Positions 33,813 through 45,519 are shown, counted from the first letter of the stretch. The stretch is 64,000 nucleotides of DNA from Cherax quadricarinatus (GCF_038502225.1 NC_091298.1:34566609-34630608), one strand, 5' to 3'. The notes: generated by a model from the letters alone, not told the origin. Made by a program: numbers and translations.

Positions 33813-34930
33813 GTTACTGTTCCTGTGTTTACTGAGGAAAGTCGTGAGTCATTCTTTTATGTTTTTGACAATGATGCGAATATGCAGGCTGGCCATGGCA
33901 ACTCTGGGCTGTTTTCTTTTTTATGGAGCATTATATTGACTTCGAGAAAGATAAAAACATAATATTCATGATATAAGAATTAATCCGCGAGGGAGGAACG
34001 TGACTTTAGGAAGTTGAGTCTCCAACTTAGACAGACTTAAAACAGCTTTTGCCAGAGCGAAGCAAACTGCTCTGAGCAGGTGGTGTAAAGCTTGTCCTAA
34101 CTCTAATTTATTAGAGTTAGAAGTGACTGGAACGCTTGGCAAAATATCTTTTTAGCCTCAGGAGAGAGAAACAAGTGTTTGATCTAAAGTAAAGAAAGTA
34201 AAAAAATATTTTGATAGACAATATCAAGTACCATAATCTACTCGTACTCTGATTGTGCCGTTGGAAGAACGTAGTTCTAAATCTACTTTAATAAAGTTAC
34301 AGTGTTTCCAGTGGGCAATAATTTACGGAAAAATAAATATCAAGGTCACTCTAACAAACATAATCAAGGACAGTCTGTCCCACAGCTTAAACATCCATGT
34401 GGTGTTGTAACTATTGTTTTCTCTAAGGAAAACTTCCTAAAGATAAACCTATATATTAACACTTACAGACGTGTCTGCAGGCAGATACAGCAGAATATGT
34501 ACAATGTTATTTCTATAGCACTTCTAAAGTTTGCTTATCTGCTGCTGAGTCAATGAATGAGACACAGAGTTACAGGGACCCACGTGAATTTTACTCATGT
34601 TTCAGCGTGTATTACCAGCCTTTTATGAGAGTTCAAGCCTTAAAATTGACGTTCTGATAGAATCTTACAGAATTCACATGACAGAAAACACCTGTACATG
34701 GACTAGTTAGAGAGAATGTATTATGCAGGTTATTTGATTGTAAGGTTATCTCTCGAGTTTCCTATGAAGGGTGGTCAGTAACTTATAAGTAACGATAAAA
34801 CATAGTGCTATCAAACTGTACCAGTGAACAGCTGTAGAATCGACCCCCCCCCCCACCTCACACTCTAAATTGTTTTATCTAAGTGCCATAACAAGAGTTA
34901 TGACCAAAATGTTTGGTGCTGCTCTAACAC
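33813..34930. other. Unassigned AT-rich region
   Basis: One plus-strand frame of 84 codons (34302-34556) without a recognisable domain, and a C10 run at about 34845. No repeat terminus was seen. Confidence 0.45.
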
Positions 34931-34959
34931 TTTTACATATCAGCGAAATGATTACTTAA

Positions 34960-36103
34960 TTAAGTTTTGGGTGACTGTTTAGTAAAGTGGTCAGACCAAA
35001 GACTTGAAACCCCTGAATATATGATGAAGTCACTCCTACACAGAGAAAGATTATAATACCTTACACCGACTTTTAACTCCACACGTCTTGCCAAGACCCT
35101 CGCATTCACTTCTCTTACAACCCCATCTATAAATATAGTGAACAACCACGGTGACATCACAGTTCCATGTCTAAGATTTAATTTTACTGAGAAATAGTCT
35201 CTCTCTCCTACATACTCTAACTTGACCCTTACTATCATCATAAAAACTCTTCACTGCTTTCAGTAACCTACCTACTATTGCAAACACCTGCAACATCTGC
35301 CACATTGCCCCCTTATCCACCCAGTCAAACGTCTTTTTCAGATCCATTAATCTTTTTACATTTATCTAAATACTATTCACATATATGTTTCACTGTAAAC
35401 ACTTGATCTACACACCCTCTACCTTTCCTAAAGCCTCCTTGTTCATCTGCTATCCTACTCTCCGTCTTACTCTTAATTCTTTCAATAATAACTCTACCAT
35501 ACACTTTACTAAGTATACTCAACAGATTTATTCCCCTATAGTTTTTGCGCTCTTTTGTCCCTTTTTCCCGTTATACAAAGGAGCTATGCATGCTCTCTGC
35601 CAGTCCCTAGGTACCTTACCGTCTTCCATACATTTATTAAATAATAACACCAAACACACAAAAACTATATCCCCACCTGCTTTTAACATTACTATCTTTA
35701 TTCCATCAATCCCAGCTGTATTACCACCTTTCATTCTACTCACTGCCTCACGAACTTCAATCACACTTACAACTGCATCTTCCTCACTCATACAAGATGT
35801 TATTCCTCCTTGCCCTTATACACGAAATCACAGCTTCCCTATCTTCATGGACATTTAACAATTCCTCTTAACTCTCCATTTAATAACTCTCCTATTTTTA
35901 ATTCTCAAATCAATTTGTTCCCTAGACTTCCTCAACTTATTAATCTCACTCCAAAACTTTTCCTTCTTTTCAACAAAACTTTTTGATAACATCTCACTCA
36001 CTCTCTCATTTGCTCTCTTTTTACATCGCTTCATCACTCTCTTAACGCCTCTTTCTCTCCATATACTCTTCCCTCCTTGCATCACTTTGTAAAAACCCCT
36101 CAT
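34960..36103 (-). pseudogene. RTE-like LINE: linker and RT
   Basis: The linker contains KRCKKRANERVSEMLSKSF and KFWSEINKLRKSREQIDLR. RT blocks are VSRMKGGNTAGIDGIKIVML (start), DGKVPRDWQRACIAPLYNGK and, at 35160, LNLRHGTVMSPWLFTIFIDG, equivalent to GLRQGCVMSPWLF. The catalytic DD box is not recovered: the sequence diverges after ARRVELKVGV. Confidence 0.75.
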
Positions 36104-36148
36104 ATGCTATTTTTTCTCCCTTACTACTCTCTTTACATCAACATTCCA

Positions 36149-37120
36149 CTAATCACTCTTCTTCTTTCCCGCACCCTCTTTCCTGTACCCACAAACTTCT
36201 GCTGAACACTCTAACACTACATTGGTAAACCTACCCAATACATCATCGTCCCCATTACCTATACTCTCACTAGCCCATCTATCCTCCAACAGTTGTTTAT
36301 ATCTTATCCAAACTGCCTCCTCTTTTAGTTTATGAACCTTCACCTCTCTCTTACTTTCTGCTTCCATTTTACTTGTATCCTGTCTAACTTTTACTTTCAC
36401 TGTAGCTACAAATAAAAAGTGATCTGATATATCTGTGGCCCCTCTATAAGCAGGTACATCCTGAAGTCTACTCAACAGTCTTTTATCTACCAATACGTAG
36501 TCCAACTACTGTCATTACGCCCTACATCATATCATGTATACTTATTTACCCTCTTTTTCTTAAAATATGTATTACCTATAACTAAACCCCTTTCTATACA
36601 TAGTTAAATGAAAGGGCTCCCAATATCATTTATACCTGGCACCCCAAACTTACCTATCACACTCTCTCTAAATGTTTCTCCTACTTTAGCATTTAGGTCC
36701 CCTACTACAATTACTCTCTCACTTGGTTCAAAGGTTCCTATACATTCGCTTAACATCTCCCAAAATCTCTCTTTCTCCTCTACACTCCTCTCTTCTCCAG
36801 GTGCATACACGCTTATTATGATCCACTTTTCGCATCCGACCCTTGTTTTACTCCACATAATCCTTGAATTTATATATTTATATTCCCTCTTCTTCCATAA
36901 CTGATCCTTCAACATTATTGCTACCCTTTCCTAAGCTCTAATTCTCTCAGATACTCCTGACTTAATCTCATTTATTTCTCACCACTGAAACTCCCCTGCC
37001 CCCTTCAGCTTTATTTTGCTTAGGGCCAGGACATCCAACTTCTTTTCATTCATAACATCAGCAATTATCTCTTTCTTATCATCCGCACTACATCCACGCA
37101 CATTCAAGCATCCCAGTTTT
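36149..37120 (-). pseudogene. RTE-like LINE: APE endonuclease
   Basis: From about 37120 downward the minus strand reads LGCLNVRGCSADDKKEIIAD (N-terminal endonuclease strand with the conserved Asn), KLDVLALSKIKL (Glu of TE replaced), IISVYAPGEERSVEEKE, VIVVGDLNAKVG (the GDFNA box), DYVLVDKRLL and TDISDHFLF (SDH box with catalytic His). Stops occur near 36918 and 36510, so the domain is split in three frames. The endonuclease nicks target DNA to prime reverse transcription. Confidence 0.78.
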
Positions 37121-37154
37121 ATAAAGTTTTTCTCCTCTTTTTTATTAATGTATA

Positions 37155-37537
37155 CAGGAGAAGGGTTACTAGCCTATTGGTTCCGGCATTTTAGTCGCCT
37201 CATATGATACGTATGGCTTATGGAAGTAAGATTCTTTTCCACTTCCCCATGAAGAAATAGAGGAAATAAAGAAGAACAAGAGCTATTAAGAAAAATAATA
37301 AAAACCCAGATGTGTGTATGTATATATATGCATATGCGTGCCTGTGTAGTGTGACCTAAGTATAAGTAAAAGTAGCGAGATATACCAGTTATCCAGCGTG
37401 TTTTTGAGACAGATAAAAAAGAAACACCAGCAATCCTACCATCATGTAAAACAGTTACAGGTTTCTGTTTCACACTCACTTTGCAGGAGTGTAGTACCAC
37501 CCTGGGTGGTTGCTACCTACCTACCTACCTACCTAGT
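37155..37537 (-). other. 5' UTR of the RTE-like LINE with (ACCT)n start
   Basis: Non-coding. Includes TTTAGTCGCCTCATATGATA near the ORF side, (TATA)-rich sequence around 37320 and CCCTGGGTGGTTGCTACC beside CTACCTACCTACCTACCTAG. The tetranucleotide tract marks the likely original 5' end. Confidence 0.55.
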
Positions 37538-37597
37538 ATATGCATAATATATACCTCTTCTTGAGAGCCATAATATACCGGATGGGGGAAATTGCAA

Positions 37598-37915
37598 AAT
37601 AAATCCAGTGAAAAGTAGGGAAGCCAAGGGTATAAAAAGGGAACATTGTATCAACATCCGTGGCCCAAGACTATTCAACATCTTCCCAGAAAATATCAGA
37701 AACACTCCTGGGATAAGTGTAGAAATTGTCAAGAAGAAACTGAACAAGTCTCATCAGGTGCAAGACCAACCAGGTCGTGATACATATGTGGGTCAGCAGA
37801 CCGCCAGCAGCAACAACCTGGTTGACCAGGCAAGCACCAGACAAGTCTGGCCCAAAGTCAGGCTCTGGGAGTAGAAAAACTCTCGGAACTTAAATAAGGT
37901 GCATCAAAGGTAAAG
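37598..37915 (+). mobile_element. Family D-related LINE C-terminal fragment
   Basis: A plus-strand frame with KSREAKGIKREHCINIRGPR, LFNIFPENIRNTPG, DQPGRDTYVG and SSNNLVDQAS, equivalent to the last ~90 residues of family D. It is clearly diverged from the other copies, perhaps a subfamily. No RT core is present. Confidence 0.75.
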
Positions 37916-38620
37916 GTTGTTGGGTAATAGAACGAGTTGTTTGAGCGCGTCAGATCATTGTTTTTTATGTTCATGACAGTTTTCTCAGACATAAAAATCA
38001 CTCAACGCCCTCGTAAACCATGCTTTTCAAACAATGAATGTCATAGGATATAGTCCATAAACGTTGATGAGTATAACTTTGTCAAGGCAAGCTTACAGTA
38101 CAAGCTAACACTGTAGCTTCAGTGAGGGCTGCTGCTGTAGCTGCTGAAATGTATGTACGTATAATATACAGTATATGTATGTACTTATTTGAGTACATTT
38201 TTGTTTTATTCTCACCCAGGACTGAGGTTTCTACAAAATAAGTTAAGATGCCTTAACAAAACTTTATTAGAAAACAGACTGAAAGTATAAAGAACACACG
38301 TTAATTCTGTTAACTTCATTGATTTGATCAATTTGACTTCTATTGCCTTAGTCGAACTGTGTGATTTCATAGAGCTATGATGTGCATGTGCATGGAGAAG
38401 TGATGTGTTAACAGCCTGTGTTGGTGTGTAGCAACGGAGGAGAAACGAGAGAAGGTGTCACTCTTGTCAGCTTGAGTAATGATTACAGTTCGTTCTGTTA
38501 TTGTTACGGTGTTTCAACACAACTCTTTTACGTTCTGCTCAATTTACTCGGGCTACAACAGAAATAAATATGTTGTCTAGCACTGAGGTTAAGAGGTTTT
38601 GTTGGGTTCTGTTGGGGTTT
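37916..38620. other. Unassigned region
   Basis: Mostly AT-rich with a short duplicated 'tatgtacgtataatatacagtatatgtatg'-like stretch near 38150-38190 (shortened here). No coding content was recognised. Confidence 0.4.
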
Positions 38621-38944
38621 TGCTGCAGGTTATAACTCAACCTGGGCCACGACATGCTGGTGCCCTCGAGTGAGGCGTCGTCAAAACTCGGCAACTGGGC
38701 AGGACTTCTGGCAAGCGACTCAGGAGGACACTTCTCGACTGGTACTGTCGTTGGGCCGTCTCTGCCACGACTCGCTCCACGACTCACTCCACGATCGCGG
38801 GAGTGACAGCCCAGCTACAGTACCAGTCGAGAAGTGTCCTCCTGAGTCGCTTGCCAGAAGTCCTGCCCAGTTACCGAGTTTTGATGACGCCTCACTCGAG
38901 GGCACCAGCATGTCGTGCCCCAGGTTGAGTGAAAACCTGCAGCG
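38621..38944. repeat. Large palindrome (136-bp arms, 52-bp spacer)
   Basis: 38621-38756 and 38809-38944 are reverse complements with few mismatches (for example CATGTCGTGSCCCAGG, CTCGAGGGCACCAGCATG). It is GC-rich against AT-rich flanks. Both strands therefore give near-identical peptides (PSSEASSKLGNWAGLLASDS), which explains the overlapping frames. The spacer contains CACGACTCRCTCCACGACTC direct repeats. Confidence 0.9.
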
Positions 38945-39235
38945 ACTCCTACGATGACTGCTTCACCGTTCCAGAGGAGACCGTACCCTGTTACGTCACA
39001 GCTCAGCCGCAGCGATGTCTCCTGTGTTGCAGTATCTGTCCAGACGCAGGAAGGCGTGCAGTGATGCCCTTCGACGCTCACTGCCTTTGGCCACGATGTT
39101 TAGCACACCCCACATGTTTTTTTCTTCCCTCCCTGTAGGAAGTTTTTTTTTTCCATGTCCACATATATGTTTTTATTTTGTGTTCTGTGCCCTTTTCCTA
39201 CGAGTGAGAGACCGAGTATTTTTTACCACCAGTAT

Positions 39236-39586
39236 TGTCGCGTCGGGACGACGCGAGGTAGGTCGCCGAGCGTATGTAGACAGCCTGTACTGTCTGCACA
39301 GACAGCCTATGCTGTCTGCCAGCTTAGTTCATATCTCGCGGCACTCAGGTGCTGCCCTCTTCAGGCCAGCTCAAAGTCAGTGGGATGCTGGTCCCACTCA
39401 CTCTCCCACTCACTCACTCAGCGGCCTAGCAGCAAGTCAACAAGTCCTACTAGCTCTCTCCCTCGTGGGATGGCCCTCCCCGGCCATGGGCACACAACAC
39501 ACAAGCCTGTGTACCCACCACGACTTTTGCAAATAAAGTAAAGAAGCCTCCGAAGACGTTTATAATTGAACCCCGCCCCGCTACCA
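39236..39586 (+). mobile_element. Possible solo LTR (Gypsy-like)
   Basis: A GC-rich ~350-bp block beginning TGTCGCGTCGGGACGACGCG, with CAGCCTGTACTGTCTGCACA and its near repeat, an AATAAA polyadenylation hexamer at about 39531-39536, and a CTACCA-like end. The TG...CA limits and late AATAAA are LTR-like. No target-site duplication or second LTR was found, so this stays tentative. Confidence 0.3.
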
Positions 39587-39608
39587 GCATCTCCAAACTC
39601 ATTAAACA

Positions 39609-40395
39609 GTGATTACAGTGATGTTTACCTGGAGTTTATCTGGCGAGTGTTTCGGTGGTCAACGCCCCCACAGCCCGGTCTGAGACTAGGCCTCGTGGTT
39701 GATCAGGGTCTGATCACCCAGGTTGTTGCTGATAGCCGTACATAAACCGACGTACGAACCACAGCCTGGCTGATCAGGTGTCCGTCCAGCACCTTATTGA
39801 AGACAGACAGAGGTCTATTTGTAATCCTTCTTAAGTATGTATGCTGGGAGGCAGATGAACAGTCTTTGGCCGCTGTTACTGTGTTGTCTCTTAGTGTACT
39901 CGTGGCGCCCCTGCTTTTCATTGGGGGAATGTTACATCACCTGCCAAGTCTTTTGCTTTCAAAGGGAGTGATTTTCGTGTGTAGGTTTAGTACTAATCCC
40001 TCTAGGATTTTCCAAGTGTATATTTTCAAGTATCTTTCTCAACTGCGTTCCAGGGGATACAGATCAAGGGACTTCAACAGTTCCTAGTAATTTAAGTTGT
40101 TTATCGTAATTATGTGTGCCGTGAAAGTTCTCTGTACATTCTCCAGGTCAGCAACATCGCATTTAGTGTACAGCAGAATTCCAGCCTAGAGAGAACAAGC
40201 GATAGGAAGAGAGTCATCAAGCGCTTCCTGCCCCTAGTTTCGAAGGTTCTCATTATCAATTCTATCATTTTTCTGGCATGTGAGATAGATACATTGCTGT
40301 GGTCTTTGAAGGTGAAATCCTCTGACATTATCACGTCCAGGGCCTTCACATTAGTTTGTTGCTCTATTGTGTGGTTAGAATTTGTTTTATACCTT
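39609..40395 (-). mobile_element. Family D LINE, 5'-truncated decayed copy
   Basis: Minus strand: NHTIEQQTNVKALDVIMSED, FTFKDHSNVSISHARKMIEL, MTLFLSLVLSRLEFCCTL, then decayed thumb, and MKSRGATSTLRDNTVTAA through the GTGGTTGATCAGGGTCTGAT hairpin region at about 39693-39712. It lacks the catalytic FADD box. At about 40395 it meets a plus-strand family C fragment. Confidence 0.8.
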
Positions 40396-41754
40396 GATGT
40401 ACAACCAACCACAGAATGGCAGGAGACAACAATAAGAATATGATCAGAGCAAGAGAGCAATGGTTGATACACTAGAAAAAGTTGCCAGAAGGCCCCACAT
40501 TGGCAGGGCAGTTTCTTGTTGTGAGTAGTTTCATTCACAAGGACACTGACTGGGAAAACCTGGAGCCACAGGAGACCAGAAACGTGGAGGGCTAAGATGA
40601 TGGAGGTGGTACTGGAAAACCTCATGCATCAACACGTTACGGACACTACCCGAGAGAGAGAGAGTAGAAGATCAACCAGCAAGACTTTACACCTCATATT
40701 CACCTTGAGTAGTTCAGACATTGGGAACATCACTTAAGAAAGGCCCCTAGGAGCTAGTGATCAGATGGTCCTATGCTTCGAATACATACTAGAGTTACAA
40801 GTGGAGAGAGAAGACTAACTAGTAGGACGGGAGAAGCAAAACTGCAAAAGAGGGATTACACAGGCATGAGAATTTTCCTGAATGAGGTTCAGTGGAAAAA
40901 AGGACTGACGGAAAAATCAGTAAATGAAGTGATGGAATACGTTACATGAGCATGGAAGGAGGCAGAGGAAAGGCTAGCACCCAAGGGCAACAGAAATAGT
41001 GAGAAGACCAGAACGAGCCCTTGGATCACTAGAAGGTGTTGAGAGGCCGAAACAAAGGGTGCTAGAGAATGGAAAAAGTATAGATGACAAAGCACCCAGA
41101 AAAATAAAAAGATTAGTCGAAGAGCCAGACATGAATATGCACAGATAAGGTGGGAGGCTCAGTGGCAATATGAGAATGACATAGCATCGAAAGCCATATC
41201 TTACCCAAAGCTGTTGTGCAGCCACTTCAGGAGGAAAACAGCAGACAAGGACCAGGTAATCAGGCTGAGGAAGGAAGGAGGGAAGATCACAAGAAACGAC
41301 CAAAAAGTATGTGAAGAGCTCAACACGATATTTAAGAAAGTATTTTCAGTGGAGACAGAAAAGACTAGAGTAAGCCAAAATAATAGGATACACCAACAAG
41401 TGTTGGACATAATATACACAACCAAGGAGGAGGTGAAGAGGCTACTTAGTGAACTAGATATCTCAAAGGTGGTGGGACCAGACAACATCTCTCCTGGGTC
41501 ATAAGAGAGGATGCAGTGGTACTGTTTGTACCACTAACAACAATCTTAAAAATACATCTATCGAGAAAATGCAACTACCTGAGGTGAGGAAGATAGCAAA
41601 TGCAGTCCCAATTTTTAAGAAAGGAGACAGCATTAAACTACACACCAGTATCACTGGCATGTATAGTTTCCGACATCATAGAGAAGTTAATTAAAAGAGT
41701 GGTGGCGCACCTAAAAGGAATGAACTTATACGCTGAGGACAGTGGTCAGTAAGC
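40396..41754 (+). mobile_element. Family C LINE fragment (endonuclease-RT part)
   Basis: Plus strand: a decayed endonuclease segment (about 40540-40800) with TRERESRRSTSKTLHLIFTL, SSSDIGN and ERPLGASDQMVLCFEYILEL, i.e. the SDH box with His changed to Gln. Then come the linker and RT N terminus (41214-41504) HFRRKTADKDQVIRLRKEGG, RLLSELDISKVVGPDNISPG, and a decayed WKTANVVP-like stretch to about 41740. It is cut off at 41755 by the CR1 insertion. Confidence 0.8.
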
Positions 41755-41828
41755 AGAGGACAGTGGTCACGTGCGGTCATACCTGCCTCAGCTCTTGGGA
41801 GTTAGCGTGGGCTGTTACTAAGCACCAT

Positions 41829-42658
41829 GGCTTGTTGTAGTGTTTTAGAATCTCAGGTTCAAGTGTTGAAGGAGATTCAACTTCTTCAGGAGGAAAATAG
41901 GAGGCTGAAGCTTTGCATAGATGAGTTTGGGAGTGAGTGTGAGAAGGATTTAGCTGGTAAGGGAAATGGTCACCAGCAGTAATAGTGGCAGCCGCTTTAA
42001 GTGGCAAGTGGTTCACAGTTCAGGAAGAAGGAAGATGAGGAGAGTTAATAGAGAAGATGTGAAGGTAGGAAATCGATTCTCTCTTCTCCAAGACGAGTGT
42101 ACTTCAGTGGTTAGTGAGGTTGAAGGTACCACTGATTCCCCTGCTAATCAAGGTAAGAATATTTTAATAGTAGGCGGTTCTCAGGTAAGATATATGGACC
42201 GTGCATTTTGTAACAGAGACAGAAAGGTCAAACAGGGAGTGTGCCTTCCTGGAGCTGGTGTTGGTGACATAGACAGCAGGTAATGGGAACAAGCCCATTA
42301 TCTGTCTTAGTGCTGGGGGTAATGACATTGGGAAGGGCAGGAGAGAGGAGCTGCTGGATAATTACAGGTCAGCCATAGAAGTAGTTAGGTCTAAGGGAGG
42401 GATCCCAGTCATGTATAGCATCTTGCCTAGAAAGGGAGTGGGCAATGAATGGATGTCTAGGGCAATTGGTATAAACTGCTGGCTAGACAGATATTGCAAG
42501 GAACTTGCAATCCCATCCATTGATAACTGGGACCTATTCTTTGGCAAACTTGATATGTATGCAAGGGATGGGGTTTATCTCTCTGGGGATGGAGTGGTTG
42601 CATTAGCCAATTCAATTGAGAGGGTAACTGATGACTTGTCTAAGAATTTAATCCGATA
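41829..42658 (+). pseudogene. CR1 family A copy 2, ORF1
   Basis: Coiled coil (EIQLLQEENRRLKLCIDEFG), then a frameshift at about 41965, ILIVGGSQVRYMDRAF in one frame (41966-42283), a ~30-bp deletion near 42280 removing the start of the DIVSRLDN segment, LSAGGNDIG, and DGVYLSGDG where the catalytic-block His is changed to Tyr. It shares the GGSQ substitution with copy 1. Confidence 0.8.
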
Positions 42659-42776
42659 GATTATACAGGAATGGGTGTTTGTGGGAAAAAATCAGGCTGC
42701 AGCATTAGGGCTAAAAACAGCAGGTATTACCGGGATACCTCAGGAATATGTTTAAAAGACAATATTCAAAATAAAG

Positions 42777-43146
42777 TTGCTATTGACGAAACTTAAGGCA
42801 CATGGAGTAGAAGGAGAAATTTTTTCCTGGGTAGAGGCATGGCTGACAAATAGGCAGCAGAGAGTTTGCATAAATGGGGAGAAATCTGAATGGGGGCACG
42901 TCACAAGCGGTGTTCCTCAGGGGTCAGTGTTGGGCCCGTTGTTGTTCACAATTTACATAAACGACATAGATGAGGGAATAAATAGCGACATAAGCAAATT
43001 TGCTGATGACACCAAAATAGGCCGTCCAATTCATTCTAATGAGGACACTAGAGCACTCCAGGATGATTTGAATAGACTGAAGAAATGGTCGGAGAAGTGG
43101 CAGATGCAGTTTAATATTGACAAATGCAAAGTTCTAAATGTTTGAC
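42777..43146 (+). pseudogene. CR1 family A copy 2, RT core
   Basis: Open for 122 codons: AHGVEGEIFSWVEAWLTNRQ, RVCINGEKSEWGHVTSGVPQ then GSVLGPLLFTIYINDID, and the intact catalytic FADDTKIGR. It ends at a TGA at 43144-43146, the same position as the TGA in copy 1 (24339). Upstream RT blocks are deleted. Confidence 0.82.
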
Positions 43147-43261
43147 AGGTAAATAACCATGCCACATATAAACTAATTAATGTAGATCTTAATAATACTG
43201 ATTGCGAAAAGGATTTAGGAGTTCTGGATCAAATTAAGACGCAGGTGCAACATCTGGGTAT

Positions 43262-43308
43262 CTTTATTGTAGACGTTTCGTCATCCAGTGGCTTTATCAA
43301 TACAAATT
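43262..43308 (-). ncRNA. Hammerhead-ribozyme-like motif (UUGAUAA variant)
   Basis: Read on the minus strand: stem I 5' arm UUGUA (43301-43305), core UUGAUAA (43294-43300), an extra A, stem II GCCA/UGAC with loop CUGGA, GAAAC (43275-43279), cleavage triplet GUC (43272-43274), then stem I 3' arm UACAA (43267-43271). Stem I pairs perfectly over five bases. Core positions C3 and G8 are U and A, which would keep the 3-8 base pair. Here one stem II pair is changed (GAC against GGC in the sister copies), so this copy is weaker. Stem III is only AC/GU without a loop. Confidence 0.6.
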
Positions 43309-43423
43309 CCAGGACATAACTTGAAGACAGTAGGACTATATACAGAAGATGAGGTAATCAGTCCCTCAACCTTGGAGTAGGTGCGAAAAGCACCATAGTC
43401 GTGGAGATTCTGAAGCAGAAGCA

Positions 43424-45519
43424 TCTATGTATGTATGTATAATGTTCGCCAAGACCGTAGTCCTGGCACGGGTCTCAATCATGCGATGACCCGTCTCTGG
43501 CTCCCGAGGGAGAAAGGTTTCTACAATGATGCGACATAAGCACTCTTCTGGCCAGTTCATCTGGTGCATCTCATAAGCGACAACACTATATGTGCTCCTA
43601 ACTGTGGACACTAGCGAGGAGGAGGATATGTCGTTATCACGGGTAACTGCTTGTCTGGTTCGTTGACTCCATGGTACACTAGTGTGGCCGCAGTCATCTC
43701 TGGGTCCTCTTCGGGAGGGAATATCGGTCCTAGTTGCCTGCGGAGTGTCTCAGTAACTTCACACTCCAGAAGATAGTGTGTTAGGGGCCGCTGGACAACG
43801 TGCTGACAGTACTGGCACATCTCCTCAGCCTTGTCTACCATCATCTTGGCTGTGGGAAAGCCCAAACGAAGCCGATGGATGGCGGTACACTGCGCTCTGG
43901 ACCAGTTTCTGTCATATGGTGGGGGTTCTCCCTGAGTCGCTGCTTGGTACCAATGTTGAGATGGGGTATCACCTAAGCCCATGGCTCTGGCCGTCACCAG
44001 TTTGGTCTGTCATAGGCTGATGGGGACAGTAATCCCAACATGTGGAGAGTCTGTTGCTGCCTTGGCTGCATCATCTGCCGCCTTATTTCCCCAGATGCCA
44101 GCATGGTTGGGGATCCAGTTCAATGTCGATCTGTTACCCTGAACTTCTAAGGCTGTCATTATGCTCAGGATCAATGTGATGAGGTGAACATTGTCCTGTG
44201 GTTGAGGATGGGACAGGGCATTGATTGCAGAGGTGGAATCAACATGTACGACAGGTCGGAGTCGATGTCGTAGGGCATGTGACAATGTCTACTAATCGCC
44301 ACTAGCTCAGCTTGAAGGATCGTGCAGTGGTTAGAGAGTCGCCAGCTTTGTGTGTGACCATTGTGGTACAGTCCAGATGCTGCTCTCTTCCTGTCAGGGT
44401 CGACAGAACCATCTGTGAAATACACTGCACATGTGCCTCCCTCTGCCAGTGCCATGCTTGTCTCAGCATGATTGCTGAGGGTGTCTTGACTGCAGAGACG
44501 CTTAGAGATGCGTAGTTGCATGATGCAAACATCGGCTGGATCTGGGCGCCAGGGAGGTGGTGGATGGTACCCAGCAACAGGAAGGTCACAACTCTTCTCA
44601 AGGAGTAGTTGTATAGGCAGCAGTTTCTGCCCAGCAGCAAAAAACGAACGAATCCAGTAGTCCGTGAAGAGTGTGGGATCTTGTGTCATGGTTGTCAATA
44701 TCCGTCTCCTTAGTGGGGTACCTTGCTGCCGGTGCAGAATCATGGCTACTTTGCAGGCGTTTATGTATCTTACTCTGTCAGACAAGGAAGGAAGCCGGGC
44801 CTCAGATCTGAGACATACTGTGTTGGTCCAGATGGGGGCCCCAAGCATAGTTCTTATCGCCTGGTTTTGTACGACCTCCACCCTTTGCCTGCTCTGCGGG
44901 AAGAGATGAGTTAACGCCTGTGCACAGTAGTCAATGAGCGAGCGTATAGCTTGTATATAATACAAGCGAAGTATATCTTTGCTTGCCCCTGCACGGTGCC
45001 TCGTCATGGCTCTCATGGCATTGAGTCTGAGTAGAGCACGTGACCTGACATACTCGGCCTCTTTCTGAAAGGTCAGCTTTTTATCAATGTAGATTCCCAA
45101 GTACAGGTAGGAGCCTGTCCAATCAAGTTCTATATCCTGAATACGTAATCTATTCACAGGATCTGGTCCCTTGAACATCATTGCAAGAGATTTCTAGGCT
45201 GAGATCTTGAGGCCTAGTTCCTTGCAAGACTGCGTAATTAGGTCCAAAGCTCTCTGAGCCTGTCGCTCCAAACTGCCTTTCCCATTCACTACGAGTGCAA
45301 GATCATCAGCATAGCTAAGAAGCTCTGTACCACTGTGAAAGGGAAGGCTCACAAGTTCCTGCATAAGGGTAGGACTGAGCACACCTCCTTGTGGCGCGCC
45401 GTTTTCCAGGGTTTTAAAGGAAGAGTAGTGTCCCTGAAAGCTGACACAGGCCTGCCTGCCCCTAAGGTAGGACTCTATCCAGGCCAGGAGGCGTCCTTTG
45501 ATTCCCTTCCGAGCTAGAA
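43424..45519 (-). mobile_element. I-like LINE (RT + RNase H + zinc knuckle), 5'-truncated (family G)
   Basis: Minus strand, with target-site duplications GAAGCAGAAGCA at 43412-43423 and 45520-45531 and a (TACA)n 3' tail at 43424-43440. Being 5'-truncated inside the RT and having a clean duplication marks it as a genuine target-primed insertion. It is nested in the hammerhead-like element, which is nested in a CR1. Confidence 0.88.

Larger units (their letters stand above)
34931..37537 (-). mobile_element. RTE-like LINE, 3'-truncated or rearranged
   Basis: Runs on the minus strand from a 5' end at an (ACCT)n tract (37519-37537), through a ~380-bp 5' UTR, an APE endonuclease and the RT, until sequence similarity stops near 35000 before the YADD-type box. 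Frames are interrupted many times. A second copy on the plus strand (62690-64000) matches it block for block. Family placement rests on the single-ORF layout and the CVMSPWLF-type RT block; RTE-like is the best fit but is not proven. Confidence 0.82.

Noticed and set aside
38539..39081. Overlapping frames on both strands encoding the same peptide
   Set aside because: Explained by the 136-bp-arm palindrome, not by duplicated genes.
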